Positions 41,823 to 50,843 are shown, counted from the first letter of the stretch. The stretch: DNA of 64,000 nt from Lachnospiraceae bacterium (GCA_024681795.1 JAILAD010000045.1:1-64000); one strand, 5' to 3'. Notes: a model not told the origin generated them from the letters alone. Translations and numbers: made by a program.

Positions 41823-44471
41823 TTATTCGCCGCCTTCTTCCTGTTGTTGCTGGGCAGCGGCAGCGGCTTCGAGAGCAGCCTGTGCAGCTGCACGTCGTTG
41901 CTCTAATTCAATGGCCTGCTGCTGAATAATTGCCTGTGAGCCCGGCTTTAAGTAGAAGTCCGTGTTGTGAGGACACATACGGCTCTTTGCAAGATTATAT
42001 TCACTCTGAATGGTATTTAAAGTTTCGGAAGGATGTAATTCCGCAACACCCTCTACTTTAAACGGACATCCTTCACATGCAGGAAGACCGGAATATTCAC
42101 AAATCGCACCGACGTAATGAACGTCGCATGATGCGGTGGGAACGGTACCCTGCGCGAAGTATTCGCTTCTGAGAGTTCCGTCGCAAAGGCCGGAAATCGG
42201 CAGTTTACCGGATTTGGAGCAAACCGTTGCGGTAACGATTCCGTTCGGAGTAGGGAAGGACTTGTTCGGTTTGTCCGCATGGATTCTGGACATTACGCCT
42301 CTCCATAATTTCTGTGCCAGACCTCTGGAACCGTCTCCCGGTAATTTTTCGTTGTTATCAAAGCCTGCCCATACGGTTGCGGTATAGTAAGGAGTAAAGC
42401 CTGCGAACCAGACATCGTTATAGTCGGAAGTCGTTCCTGTTTTACCTGCAATGGACATGTTTCCGAAGTTTACGGCACCGCCGGTACCGGAGGTAACAAC
42501 GCTTACCATGGCATCGGTAAGAAGGAATGCGGTGGTTTCTTTGATAACCTGGCTGCCTTCCTGTGCGGTTTTGTCCAGAATGACGTTGCCGTCATTGTCA
42601 AGGATTTTCGTATATAAGGTAGGCTTAATATAAAGTCCCTGGTTTGCAATCGTCGCATATGCACCGTTTAATTCCATATTGGTAATTCCGTCGGTCAGAC
42701 CGCCGAGTGCAAGAGACTGGTTGATGTCACCGACCACGCGTCCGTCCGGAGTGGTTCTGGATTCTACCAGGGTAGTGAAACCGAATTTCAAAAGATACTC
42801 ATAAGCCAGTTTCGGTGTTACCTGTGTGATGGTCTTTACGGCAATGATGTTTAAGGATTGCGCGATACCCTGTCTCAGACTCTGGATTCCGCGGTATGCA
42901 CCGCCGTACCAGTTGGATACCGGACGTCCGTTGGAATAGTTGTAAGGTTCATCCACCTTTACATCGGCGAGCGTCAGTCCGAGACTGTCGAAAGCGGGAG
43001 CGTAGGCAGCTACAACCTTGAAGGTGGAACCCGGCTGTCTCTTGGTATTCGAAGCTCTGTTTAAGGTTCTTGATGCAAGCTTCGGTCCGCGGCCGCCGAC
43101 CATCGCAACCACATAACCGGTGGACTGTTCCTCAACGGTTAAGGATACCTGCGGCTGAATCGTAATGTTGATATTTTCCGCACGGACTTCATCACCCGGT
43201 TCCAAAACCGCGAGTTTGTAATCTTCAACTGCGGCATTCGCTTCTTCTTCCGAGTTATAGAGAGAATTAAAATTCGGATTAAACTGTTTGTAATATGTCT
43301 GGAACATTTCGGGAGAGTGGTTTTCCACATCACCGTTTGCTTTATCTATTGTAAGATTATAGCTTAACAGATACCTTGCATTCGCAGGATAGTTGTCCTC
43401 GTTGGAGAAAACTTCATCCGCGATTGACTGAATCTGCGGATCCATGGTGGTGTAGATTTTCAAACCGCCACTGTATAACATACGATAAGCCTGCTGGGAA
43501 TCATATCCGCAGATTTCCTGTAAGTCTTCCACAACCTGTTCGGTTAACTCGTCTACGAAATAAGAGTTAACGGTGTTTCCGACAGCGGACTGGTTTACGG
43601 TCTGGATTCTGGAGTATACGTCGTCCTCCATGGCTTCGTTATATTCCGCCTCGGTAATATAGCCCTGCTGCCACATATATTTCAGACAGATATCACGTCT
43701 TTCCTTATTCTTTTCCGGGTTGGAAATCGGATTGTTTTTGGTCGGGTTCTGGGTGATTGCGGCTATAACGGCACATTCGGAAAGATTTAACTGATAAACC
43801 TGTTTTCCGAAATAGCGCATGGAAGCCGCCTGAACACCCAATGTGTTCTGACCAAGGTTGATGGTATTCATATAAAGTTCGAGAATCTGCTCTTTGGAAA
43901 GTTCACGCTCGATATTGACGGCCAGATACTGTTCCTGGATTTTACGGCGTACCTTGGCCATTTTATCTTTTTCGGTAGCCCAGCCTTCAAATACGTTGTT
44001 CTTTAAAAGCTGCTGCGTAATGGTGGAACCACCCTGTGATTTCTCACCGCCTGAAGAGATGATCGTCGTACCGGAACGGATAATACCTTTGATATCGATA
44101 CCGTTATGGGTGTAGAAACGTTCATCCTCAATTGCAACAAATGCATTTGCAAGATTCTGCGGGATTTTTTCCATCGAAACATAGGTACGGTTGGAATTCT
44201 CCGCAATTAACTTCGTCATTTCATGACCTTCGGAGTCGTATACCGTGGTTGCATAACCCTCCGGAACAACGTCAAGGGACGAAATGTCGGGAGCGGAAGA
44301 GATGATTCCCTTAAATGCACCGATCACGATACAGACGGATGCGAGAATCACCGCCAGAATTCCGACTAACAGAATCTTTAGAAGCATGACGCTTCCCATC
44401 TTTTTAAATTTTATGCCTCGTGAAATGAGTTCGTCCTGAATTTTCCGAACTCCTTTTCGACCATAATTCAT
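41823..44471 (-). CDS. Class A penicillin-binding protein (PBP1A type)
   Basis: 882 residues. Cytoplasmic basic start, one membrane segment (about residues 30-55), glycosyltransferase 51 domain with the catalytic EDERFYTHNGID and GGSTITQQLLKN, then the transpeptidase with PGSTFK (active Ser), SLN and GKTGTT. A cysteine-bearing region (CSKSG, CDVHYVG, CEYSGLPACEGCPF) and a Gln/Ala/Glu-rich tail end the protein. It polymerises and cross-links peptidoglycan. Start chosen because GGAGG lies 7 nt before the ATG at 44471. Confidence 0.95.
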   Translation of the reverse strand: MNYGRKGVRKIQDELISRGIKFKKMGSVMLLKILLVGILAVILASVCIVIGAFKGIISSAPDISSLDVVPEGYATTVYDSEGHEMTKLIAENSNRTYVSMEKIPQNLANAFVAIEDERFYTHNGIDIKGIIRSGTTIISSGGEKSQGGSTITQQLLKNNVFEGWATEKDKMAKVRRKIQEQYLAVNIERELSKEQILELYMNTINLGQNTLGVQAASMRYFGKQVYQLNLSECAVIAAITQNPTKNNPISNPEKNKERRDICLKYMWQQGYITEAEYNEAMEDDVYSRIQTVNQSAVGNTVNSYFVDELTEQVVEDLQEICGYDSQQAYRMLYSGGLKIYTTMDPQIQSIADEVFSNEDNYPANARYLLSYNLTIDKANGDVENHSPEMFQTYYKQFNPNFNSLYNSEEEANAAVEDYKLAVLEPGDEVRAENINITIQPQVSLTVEEQSTGYVVAMVGGRGPKLASRTLNRASNTKRQPGSTFKVVAAYAPAFDSLGLTLADVKVDEPYNYSNGRPVSNWYGGAYRGIQSLRQGIAQSLNIIAVKTITQVTPKLAYEYLLKFGFTTLVESRTTPDGRVVGDINQSLALGGLTDGITNMELNGAYATIANQGLYIKPTLYTKILDNDGNVILDKTAQEGSQVIKETTAFLLTDAMVSVVTSGTGGAVNFGNMSIAGKTGTTSDYNDVWFAGFTPYYTATVWAGFDNNEKLPGDGSRGLAQKLWRGVMSRIHADKPNKSFPTPNGIVTATVCSKSGKLPISGLCDGTLRSEYFAQGTVPTASCDVHYVGAICEYSGLPACEGCPFKVEGVAELHPSETLNTIQSEYNLAKSRMCPHNTDFYLKPGSQAIIQQQAIELEQRRAAAQAALEAAAAAQQQQEEGGE

Positions 44472-44539
44472 AACAGCCTCCAAATTACCCGTTCAGGTTT
44501 ATCTTGCAGTACACTAAAAAAATACTCATAGATGTTGAT

Positions 44540-44545
44540 ATTATA
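44540..44545 (-). promoter_or_regulatory. -10 box for the PBP1A gene
   Basis: A perfect TATAAT on the minus strand about 70 nt before the start; the -35 region is poor (TTCTTT). Confidence 0.45.
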
Positions 44546-44654
44546 CCTCAAATATAATAATAAAGAAAGAAAAATTTGTATCCGGAATTGTTACGGTAAA
44601 TAAATGCTATTTTTATGGTACAATTACAAATAACTGCTGATTCGGATAGTTTTA

Positions 44655-44663
44655 TGGTATAAT
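44655..44663 (+). promoter_or_regulatory. Extended -10 promoter (TGG-TATAAT) of yigZ
   Basis: TATAAT at 44658-44663 with TG one base upstream. The predicted start site (about 44670) coincides with the ATG at 44671. A similar TATGGTACAAT element lies 42 nt upstream (44615-44622). Confidence 0.6.
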
Positions 44664-44670
44664 GTTGCGC

Positions 44671-45294
44671 ATGAAGATTTTACTGAACCCCGGTACGGGG
44701 GAAATCGAAGTGAAAAAATCGAAATTCATTGCCACGTTGAAATCCGTGACCACAGAGGAGGAGGCGCAGGAGTTTATCGGGGAAATGAAGAAAAAATACT
44801 GGGACGCAAAGCATAACTGCTCTGCGATGGTAATCGGAAAAAATGCCGAACTTACCAGATGCAGTGATGACGGAGAACCCGCGCAGACGGCAGGCAGACC
44901 GATGCTTGGGGTACTTCTTCACAGTGAGGTCAGAAATGTCGTTTGTGTCGTAACCCGGTATTTCGGCGGAACGCTTCTCGGAACGGGAGGTCTTATTAAA
45001 GCCTATTCGGATGCCGTGGCGGAAGCGTTAAAAAACAGTTCCGTCGGGGAAGAACTGGAAGGTGTTTTAATCGGGATTACACTGGACTATGCTTCCTACG
45101 GAAAAGTGCAGTATGAATTTTCCGGAATCGGCGTGAAAACGGAGGATGTGATTTTTGCGGAAAATGTAACCGCAAATGTCCGGGTTCCCTCGGAAGAAGA
45201 CGGAAAAATCCGTGAAATGCTGATTGATATCACACAGGGGAAAGTTCAGATTTCCGATTCCGTCCCGTGTACGATTATCAGAAAGGTGAAGTAA
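44671..45294 (+). CDS. yigZ: YigZ / IMPACT family protein
   Basis: 207 residues. The family pattern KKSKFIATLKSV, KKKYWDAKHNCSAMVIG, DGEPAQTAGRPML and VTRYFGGTLLGTGGLIKAYSDA is complete, as in the UPF0029 N- and C-terminal domains. Its bacterial role is not settled; related proteins regulate translation in eukaryotes. ATG at 44662 overlaps the -10 box, so 44671 is used; this leaves almost no 5' leader, and a GTG at 44710 would remove conserved residues. Possibly leaderless. Confidence 0.88.
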   Translation: MKILLNPGTGEIEVKKSKFIATLKSVTTEEEAQEFIGEMKKKYWDAKHNCSAMVIGKNAELTRCSDDGEPAQTAGRPMLGVLLHSEVRNVVCVVTRYFGGTLLGTGGLIKAYSDAVAEALKNSSVGEELEGVLIGITLDYASYGKVQYEFSGIGVKTEDVIFAENVTANVRVPSEEDGKIREMLIDITQGKVQISDSVPCTIIRKVK

Positions 45295-45302
45295 AGAAGA
45301 CT

Positions 45303-45347
45303 GGCGAAATATAAAAAGGCGAAATATAAACAGACGAAATATAAAAG
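45303..45347 (+). repeat. Triple direct repeat upstream of thyA
   Basis: CGAAATATAAA occurs three times (about 45305, 45321 and 45337) with 16-nt spacing in the gap between yigZ and thyA. A related repeat precedes argS. Confidence 0.6.
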
Positions 45348-45360
45348 ACAGGAGAACAAA

Positions 45361-46209
45361 ATGAGTTACGCAGATCAGGTATTTATCAATATGTGCAAAG
45401 ACATTCTCGAAAACGGAACCAGTACCGAGGGAGAAAAGGTACGTCCGAAATGGGAGGACGGCAGCAGTGCATACACGATTAAAAAATTCGGAGTCGTAAA
45501 CAGATATGATTTATCAAAGGAATTTCCGCTTCTTACATTGAGGAAGACGGCGCTGAAATCCGCTACGGACGAGATGCTCTGGATCTGGCAGCAGAAATCC
45601 AACAACGTACACGATCTTCACAGCCATATCTGGGACGCATGGGCAGACGAGACCGGCTCCATCGGAAAAGCATACGGTTATCAGATGAGTGTAAAGCATC
45701 ATTACAAAGAGGGCGACATGGATCAGGTGGACAGGGTAATTTACGATCTGAAAAACAATCCTTTTTCCCGCCGTATCATGACCAATATTTACGTGCATCA
45801 GGATTTAAGCGAAATGCATTTGTATCCCTGCGCATACAGTATGACCTTCAATGTAACGCAAAAACCCGGAGATGATAAACTTACGCTGAATGCAATTTTA
45901 AACCAGCGTTCCCAGGATGTGCTTGCGGCAAACAACTGGAATGTTGTACAGTATTCCGTGCTGGTACACATGCTTGCACAGGTCTGCGATATGAAAGTCG
46001 GTGAGCTGGTGCATGTCATAGCGGATGCACATATTTATGACCGGCATATTCCGATTATCAAAGAATTGATAGAGCGGCCGACCTATGATGCACCAAGGTT
46101 CTGGCTGAACCCGGATATCCATGATTTTTATAAATTTACCAGAGATGACGTAAAGGCGGAAAATTACGTGACCGGACCGCAGATTGAAAATATTCCGATT
46201 GCGATATAA
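45361..46209 (+). CDS. thyA: Thymidylate synthase
   Basis: 282 residues. The catalytic Cys is in LYPCAYSMTFNV near residue 160, QRSQDVLAANNWNV contains the dUMP-binding Arg, and HVIADAHIYDRHI the conserved His/Asp. The active-site sequence PCAY differs from the PCHY of E. coli ThyA. It converts dUMP to dTMP using methylene-tetrahydrofolate. Ribosome site AGGAG. folA follows after 15 nt, the classic pairing because ThyA produces the dihydrofolate that FolA recycles. Confidence 0.95.
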   Translation: MSYADQVFINMCKDILENGTSTEGEKVRPKWEDGSSAYTIKKFGVVNRYDLSKEFPLLTLRKTALKSATDEMLWIWQQKSNNVHDLHSHIWDAWADETGSIGKAYGYQMSVKHHYKEGDMDQVDRVIYDLKNNPFSRRIMTNIYVHQDLSEMHLYPCAYSMTFNVTQKPGDDKLTLNAILNQRSQDVLAANNWNVVQYSVLVHMLAQVCDMKVGELVHVIADAHIYDRHIPIIKELIERPTYDAPRFWLNPDIHDFYKFTRDDVKAENYVTGPQIENIPIAI

Positions 46210-46224
46210 AAGGAGCGGATGATT

Positions 46225-46716
46225 ATGAAATGTATTTTATCGGCAGATGCCAACTGGGGAATAGGAAAAAACAATTCGTTACTGGTTTCCATTCCGTCCG
46301 ACATGAAGCAGTTCCGTGAAAAAACATCCGGAAACGTTGTCATTATGGGAAGAAAGACACTGGAATCCTTCCCGAACGGATTACCTTTAAAAAACAGAGT
46401 CAATATCGTTCTGACAAAGAACGGAAAAGATTCCGGAAACGGAGAGGTTCTCGTAAGAAGCGTGGAAGAGGCAATGGAGGAAGCTGCCAAATATCCGGAT
46501 AAAGAAATCTATGTTATCGGCGGGGGAAGCATATACAAACAGTTTCTGCCGTACGTGGATACCGTTTATGTAACCAGAATCGACAAAGAATACGAAGCGG
46601 ATACTTTTTTCCCTGATCTCGATAAAGATCCCGGGTGGGAGATTTCCGAAGAGAGTGAAGAACAGACGTATTTTGATCTGATTTATAACTACGTTACATA
46701 TGTAAGAAAGAAATAA
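46225..46716 (+). CDS. folA: Dihydrofolate reductase
   Basis: 163 residues. Standard DHFR landmarks: ADANWGIGKNNSLL, FREKTSGNVVIMGRKTLESFP (NADPH site), and the late VIGGGSIYKQFL and VTRID. It reduces dihydrofolate produced by the ThyA encoded just upstream. ATG at 46225 has AGGAG at 9 nt; the ATG at 46219 is too close to it. Confidence 0.96.
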   Translation: MKCILSADANWGIGKNNSLLVSIPSDMKQFREKTSGNVVIMGRKTLESFPNGLPLKNRVNIVLTKNGKDSGNGEVLVRSVEEAMEEAAKYPDKEIYVIGGGSIYKQFLPYVDTVYVTRIDKEYEADTFFPDLDKDPGWEISEESEEQTYFDLIYNYVTYVRKK

Positions 46717-46742
46717 GAATCAAAAGACAGAGGAAAACGGGA

Positions 46743-47831
46743 TCAGTACACGACCCGGTTTCTTCCCTCGGATTTTCCGCGGTATAATTTTGAGTCCGCC
46801 TTGGAGATGGTGGCCTCTACCCCGGAGACGACGGAGTAGTCTTCGATTCCCAGAGTAATCGTGACCCTGATTACTTCGTCTTTATATTGAAAATTGGTTT
46901 TTTCTATTTGATTGCGCATGCCTTCGAGAACGTTTTTTGCCTGGTTCCCGGAGGCATTTTCAAATGCAAAAAGAAATTCCTCGCCGCCCCATCTGGCTAC
47001 CATTCCGTTGCCTTCCATTGTATCCCGGAAAATCGCCGAAACGGACTGCAGAATATAATCGCCGGCATCGTGACCGTAGGTGTCGTTGATTTTTTTAAAC
47101 AAATCGATATCCGCAATGGCAATTACAAATGGCTGGTTGGAACGTTCGTAATTGTAAGCGAGCATGGTAAGATGCTCGTTCATCGTACGCCGGTTGGGCA
47201 GTGAAGTTAAGGTATCCGTGGAGGCCATCTGACGGAGTTTGTTGTTTACGTCCCGTAAGTTCTGCTCCGCGGCATTGAATTTATTGGAATAAAAGAATGC
47301 GATGATGTGAAAAACGCCTGCGTAAAATACAGCTGAAAAAATATGGAAGTAGATTGCCCATCCCCTCGGAAAATCGAGGCTGTTCGGGAATACATGCGTG
47401 AAGAATGCAATCAGAATAAAGTCCAGGGATATTACCCAGAACAGTTTTACCTTAATTTCCATATTGATTTCAAGTGAGAAATAAAGAACCAGAATTTCCA
47501 CAAGCAGACACCATTGGAAATTGGTTTTCCAACCGGTGGTCAGAGCCAAAACCGTCGGTACCGCAACAATGACGGAACCGAAAAAATCCATGGCGAAATT
47601 GGTTTTTCCGCGGTAGGTATAGATAAAGACAACCAGAAAAAGACCGGCACAGAGAAATTCCACGATTGCAAAGACATAATAGGTTGCGGCAAACAGGGCT
47701 ACAGAGGTCAGAATAAAATAAAACAGGCAGCTTACGGAAAGGAACCTGATGAAGACAGCCAGGTCTTTTAATTCCGCTCCTTCTCTGGGAGTCATATTCA
47801 TGAAATCAAGAAATTTACGCCAGAGTTTCAT
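46743..47831 (-). CDS. Membrane diguanylate cyclase (GGEEF)
   Basis: 362 residues. About six membrane segments between residues 28 and 190, a short coiled coil, then a GGDEF domain opening with TDTLTSLPNRRTMNEHL and carrying the active-site RWGGEEFLF near residue 285. No RxxD inhibitory site is found five residues before it, so product inhibition of the usual kind is unlikely. It should make c-di-GMP. The gene converges on folA with 26 nt between the stops and no evident terminator. Confidence 0.9.
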   Translation of the reverse strand: MKLWRKFLDFMNMTPREGAELKDLAVFIRFLSVSCLFYFILTSVALFAATYYVFAIVEFLCAGLFLVVFIYTYRGKTNFAMDFFGSVIVAVPTVLALTTGWKTNFQWCLLVEILVLYFSLEINMEIKVKLFWVISLDFILIAFFTHVFPNSLDFPRGWAIYFHIFSAVFYAGVFHIIAFFYSNKFNAAEQNLRDVNNKLRQMASTDTLTSLPNRRTMNEHLTMLAYNYERSNQPFVIAIADIDLFKKINDTYGHDAGDYILQSVSAIFRDTMEGNGMVARWGGEEFLFAFENASGNQAKNVLEGMRNQIEKTNFQYKDEVIRVTITLGIEDYSVVSGVEATISKADSKLYRGKSEGRNRVVY

Positions 47832-47912
47832 AGATTCATCCTGTTCTCTGTATTTTCAAATACCGTCAGGGTATCCTTTGAGTACCGTCGGGGTTTCATC
47901 CGAACCCCGTTA
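47832..47912 (-). other. Hairpin-rich leader before the diguanylate cyclase gene
   Basis: Read on the minus strand, three small hairpins occur in series: CGGGGTT/AACCCCG (47910-47890), GGTA/TACC, and GTATTT/AAATAC. The sequence GACGGTA is repeated. It does not match the c-di-GMP riboswitch consensus I know. Significance uncertain. Confidence 0.35.
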
Positions 47913-48008
47913 TAATAACAGAAATATTTTATCATATTTTCTTTTTCAAGGCTACTTAAAAAGGCAAAATACACTCCTTTGTACTCCGTTTCCGGAAACT
48001 TTGTCAGG

Positions 48009-48036
48009 TTGACTTTTTTTACTGTTTTATTATAAT
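48009..48036 (+). promoter_or_regulatory. Promoter of dapA
   Basis: TTGACT (48009-48014), 16-nt spacer and TATAAT (48031-48036). The leader is only about 35 nt, too short for a lysine riboswitch. Confidence 0.75.
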
Positions 48037-48077
48037 ATTAAGCGATATAAAAGGTTTTTTATAAGGAGGACAAATTG

Positions 48078-48962
48078 ATGTCATTATTTATGGGTGCGGC
48101 AGTAGCGATTGTGACACCGTTCAATGAAGATTTGAGCGTGGATTACGATCAGTTTGCCAAAAACATTGAAGAACAGATTGCCGGTGAGACCGATGCAATT
48201 GTTGTATGCGGTACTACAGGAGAAGCAGCAACGCTTTCACAGAAAGAGCATTTGGATGCAATCGAGTTCTGCGTCAAGCAGGTGGCCGGTAGAATCCCCG
48301 TAATTGCCGGTACCGGGTCCAACTGTACGGAAGAAGGAATTTATATGTCAACGGAAGCCGAAAAGCGCGGTGTTGACGGCCTTCTTTTAGTAACTCCTTA
48401 TTACAATAAAGCTACACAGAAGGGGCTTTTTATTCACTTTAAAGCAATTGCGGAGAGCGTAAAGATTCCCTGCATCCTTTACAATGTACCTTCGAGAACG
48501 GGAGTTAACATCACTCCTGAAACGTGTGTGAAACTTTGCACGGAAGTGGAAAACATTGTGGGAGTTAAAGAAGCAAGCGGAAATATTTCCCAGATTGCAA
48601 AGCTTGCACAGCTTGCAAAAGGAAAAGTGGATATTTATTCCGGAAACGACGATCAGGTAATTCCGATTCTTTCCCTCGGCGGAATCGGTGTTATTTCCGT
48701 TCTTTCGAACGTAGCACCGAAGCAGACACATGATATCTGTCAGAAATTCTTTGACGGAGAAGTGAAAGAAGCAAGGGATATGCAGCTCGCGGCGATTCCT
48801 TTGATCGATGCACTGTTCTGTGAGGTAAACCCGATTCCGGTAAAGAAGGCAATGGCTCTTATGGGAAAATGCAAAGAGATTTACAGATCGCCCCTTTGCG
48901 AAATGGATGAGGCACATGCAAAGCTTCTTGAAACAGAGATGCGCAATTACGGAATTCTGTAA
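48078..48962 (+). CDS. dapA: 4-hydroxy-tetrahydrodipicolinate synthase
   Basis: 294 residues, a TIM-barrel lyase of the DapA family. It has GTTGEAATLS with the substrate-binding Thr pair, VTPYYNKATQKGL with the catalytic Tyr, LYNVPSRTG, and the Schiff-base Lys in GVKEASGN near residue 162. It condenses pyruvate with aspartate semialdehyde, the first step toward lysine and diaminopimelate. AGGAGGA lies 7 nt before the ATG at 48078; a TTG directly upstream is less likely. It ends with its own terminator. Confidence 0.96.
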   Translation: MSLFMGAAVAIVTPFNEDLSVDYDQFAKNIEEQIAGETDAIVVCGTTGEAATLSQKEHLDAIEFCVKQVAGRIPVIAGTGSNCTEEGIYMSTEAEKRGVDGLLLVTPYYNKATQKGLFIHFKAIAESVKIPCILYNVPSRTGVNITPETCVKLCTEVENIVGVKEASGNISQIAKLAQLAKGKVDIYSGNDDQVIPILSLGGIGVISVLSNVAPKQTHDICQKFFDGEVKEARDMQLAAIPLIDALFCEVNPIPVKKAMALMGKCKEIYRSPLCEMDEAHAKLLETEMRNYGIL

Positions 48963-49046
48963 CGGATCAATGAGGTACCGTAACGGACAAATGCGATTCG
49001 GCAGTCCTTACGGTGAAACATTCTGACTGAAATTCAAAACAAAGAC

Positions 49047-49081
49047 GAAAAGGCACTTTCTGTTCGGAGAGTGCCTTTTTA
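49047..49081 (+). terminator. Terminator after dapA
   Basis: The arms AAAGGCACT and AGTGCCTTT enclose a loop of about 12 nt and end in five T. dapB lies 80 nt downstream, so its expression may depend on read-through or its own promoter. Confidence 0.82.
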
Positions 49082-49160
49082 AAGCAAATTCGAAACAGAA
49101 AACAGAAATAAAAACAATAAAGTACCATGGATTACAACAGAGAAAAAGGAGACTAAAAAT

Positions 49161-49916
49161 ATGGTTAAAGTTTTGTTATGCGGATGTAACGGAAGAATGG
49201 GGAGAGCCGTTCACAATATTGTTTCAACGGAAAAAGAAATGGAAATCGTTGCGGGTGTGGATTCGTATCAGGAGATTGCAAATCCCTATCCTGTTTTTTC
49301 TTCCGTTAAGGAAGTGAATGTTCCGTGTGACGTTATCATAGATTTTTCTTCTTCCCAAGCGACGGACGATCTTCTGGATTTCTGCGTGCAAACGGGAGTG
49401 CCGGTGGTTTTATGCTCTACGGGACTGTCCGAAGCACAAATCAAAAAAGTGGAGGAGACTTCCGAACACGCAGCTGTTCTTCGAAGCGGAAACATGTCAC
49501 TCGGCGTGAATTTAATTGTAAAAATGCTCGGTGAAATGTCCAATGTTCTGACAGAAGCCGGATTTGACGTAGAAATTGTGGAAAAACATCATAAGATGAA
49601 AATGGATGCACCTTCCGGAACCGCACTGATGCTTGCAGATGCGGTAAATAACGCAAGCAACGGAAAATATTCCTATGTTTACGACAGGACGGAAAGAAGA
49701 GAAGTAAGACCGGAAAACGAAATCGGTATTTCCGCAGTTCGCGGCGGCAGCATAGTAGGTGATCATGACGTGATTTTTGCGGGACAGGATGAAGTCGTAA
49801 CCATTTCGCACAGGGCATATTCCAGAACACTTTTTGCAAAAGGAGCGGTTTCTGCTGCATATTTCCTTGCGGATAAAAAGTCCGGATATTATACGATGCA
49901 GGATGTAATCGGATAA
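49161..49916 (+). CDS. dapB: 4-hydroxy-tetrahydrodipicolinate reductase
   Basis: 251 residues. Rossmann motif GCNGRMGRAV at the start, STGLSEAQ, and the substrate-binding EKHHKMKMDAPSGTA near residue 140. It reduces the DapA product with NAD(P)H, so dapA-dapB carry two consecutive steps of the lysine/DAP route. The ribosome site is AAAGGAG. Confidence 0.96.
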   Translation: MVKVLLCGCNGRMGRAVHNIVSTEKEMEIVAGVDSYQEIANPYPVFSSVKEVNVPCDVIIDFSSSQATDDLLDFCVQTGVPVVLCSTGLSEAQIKKVEETSEHAAVLRSGNMSLGVNLIVKMLGEMSNVLTEAGFDVEIVEKHHKMKMDAPSGTALMLADAVNNASNGKYSYVYDRTERREVRPENEIGISAVRGGSIVGDHDVIFAGQDEVVTISHRAYSRTLFAKGAVSAAYFLADKKSGYYTMQDVIG

Positions 49917-49959
49917 TACCGTTCTGCCGGAAGAGAGAGTTACAATATCGGAGAAACAC

Positions 49960-50742
49960 ATGCAGTTCAGACCTTGTATTGATATACACAACGGAAAAGT
50001 AAAGCAGATTGTCGGCGGGACGTTAAAGGACGAAGGCGATTATGCAAGAGAAAATTATGTCTCGGAAAAGGGTGCGGATTATTATGCGGACCTGTACCGG
50101 AGGTACGGTTTAAGGGGAGGACATATCATTCTTTTAAACGGGAAGGACTCCGGATATTACGAGGCAACGAAAGAAGAGGCTTTAAAGGGGCTTGCGGCAT
50201 ACCCGGGTGGTATGCAGATCGGCGGAGGAATAACGGACGAAAATGCCGGATATTTTATCCGTAACGGTGCCTCCCATGTGATAGTGACGTCGTATCTTTT
50301 TGTAAACGGTAGAATTGATTACGACAGATTAAGAAAACTGAAAGACGTTGTCGGAAGAGAGCATGTTGTAATCGATTTAAGCTGCAGACATTTTGAAGAC
50401 GGTTACCATGTTATGACGGACCGGTGGCAGACGAAAACGGAAGAAATTTTGGATTTCCGCCTATTGGAAGACCTGAAAGAGTTCTGTGATGAGTTTCTGA
50501 TCCACGCGGTTGACGTGGAAGGGAAAAATTCCGGAATCGAGACGAATCTTGTGGAATCCCTGCGGACATATACCGGACGGAGTATTACATATGCCGGGGG
50601 AGTGCATTCCTATGAGGATCTGAACCTGTTAAGAAAAACGGGAGAGGGAAGAATTCATGTTACGGTAGGAAGTGCATTGGATTTATTCGGAGGAAACCTT
50701 GAGTTTGACCGGATAGTGCGGATTTGTTCCGGACTTGCATAA
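49960..50742 (+). CDS. hisA: Eukaryotic-type HisA (ProFAR isomerase)
   Basis: 260 residues, a beta/alpha barrel. The start RPCIDIHNGKVKQIVGGTL matches the fungal/plant HIS6 form rather than the usual bacterial HisA start (PAIDLxxGxxVRLxxG). The second phosphate and catalytic elements are GGGITDENA and HAVDVEGKNSGI. It isomerises ProFAR to PRFAR in histidine synthesis. It is the only histidine gene in the window and follows dapB by 43 nt. Divergent HisA forms of this type are known in some bacteria. Confidence 0.88.
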   Translation: MQFRPCIDIHNGKVKQIVGGTLKDEGDYARENYVSEKGADYYADLYRRYGLRGGHIILLNGKDSGYYEATKEEALKGLAAYPGGMQIGGGITDENAGYFIRNGASHVIVTSYLFVNGRIDYDRLRKLKDVVGREHVVIDLSCRHFEDGYHVMTDRWQTKTEEILDFRLLEDLKEFCDEFLIHAVDVEGKNSGIETNLVESLRTYTGRSITYAGGVHSYEDLNLLRKTGEGRIHVTVGSALDLFGGNLEFDRIVRICSGLA

Positions 50743-50767
50743 AAGGAATAAAAATAAAAAAGTATAA

Positions 50768-50800
50768 AAAAAGAGATATGCCGATGCATATCTCTTTTTA
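50768..50800. terminator. Bidirectional terminator between hisA and the cold shock gene
   Basis: AAAAAGAGATATGC and GCATATCTCTTTTT pair perfectly around a CGAT loop, with A and T tracts serving both convergent genes. Confidence 0.9.
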
Positions 50801-50843
50801 TAGGTCTTAACGTAATTATTGATATCTATAAATCGAAATGGAA

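Noticed and set aside
47990-48077. A lysine riboswitch before dapA.
   Set aside because: The predicted leader is only about 35 nt, far too short.
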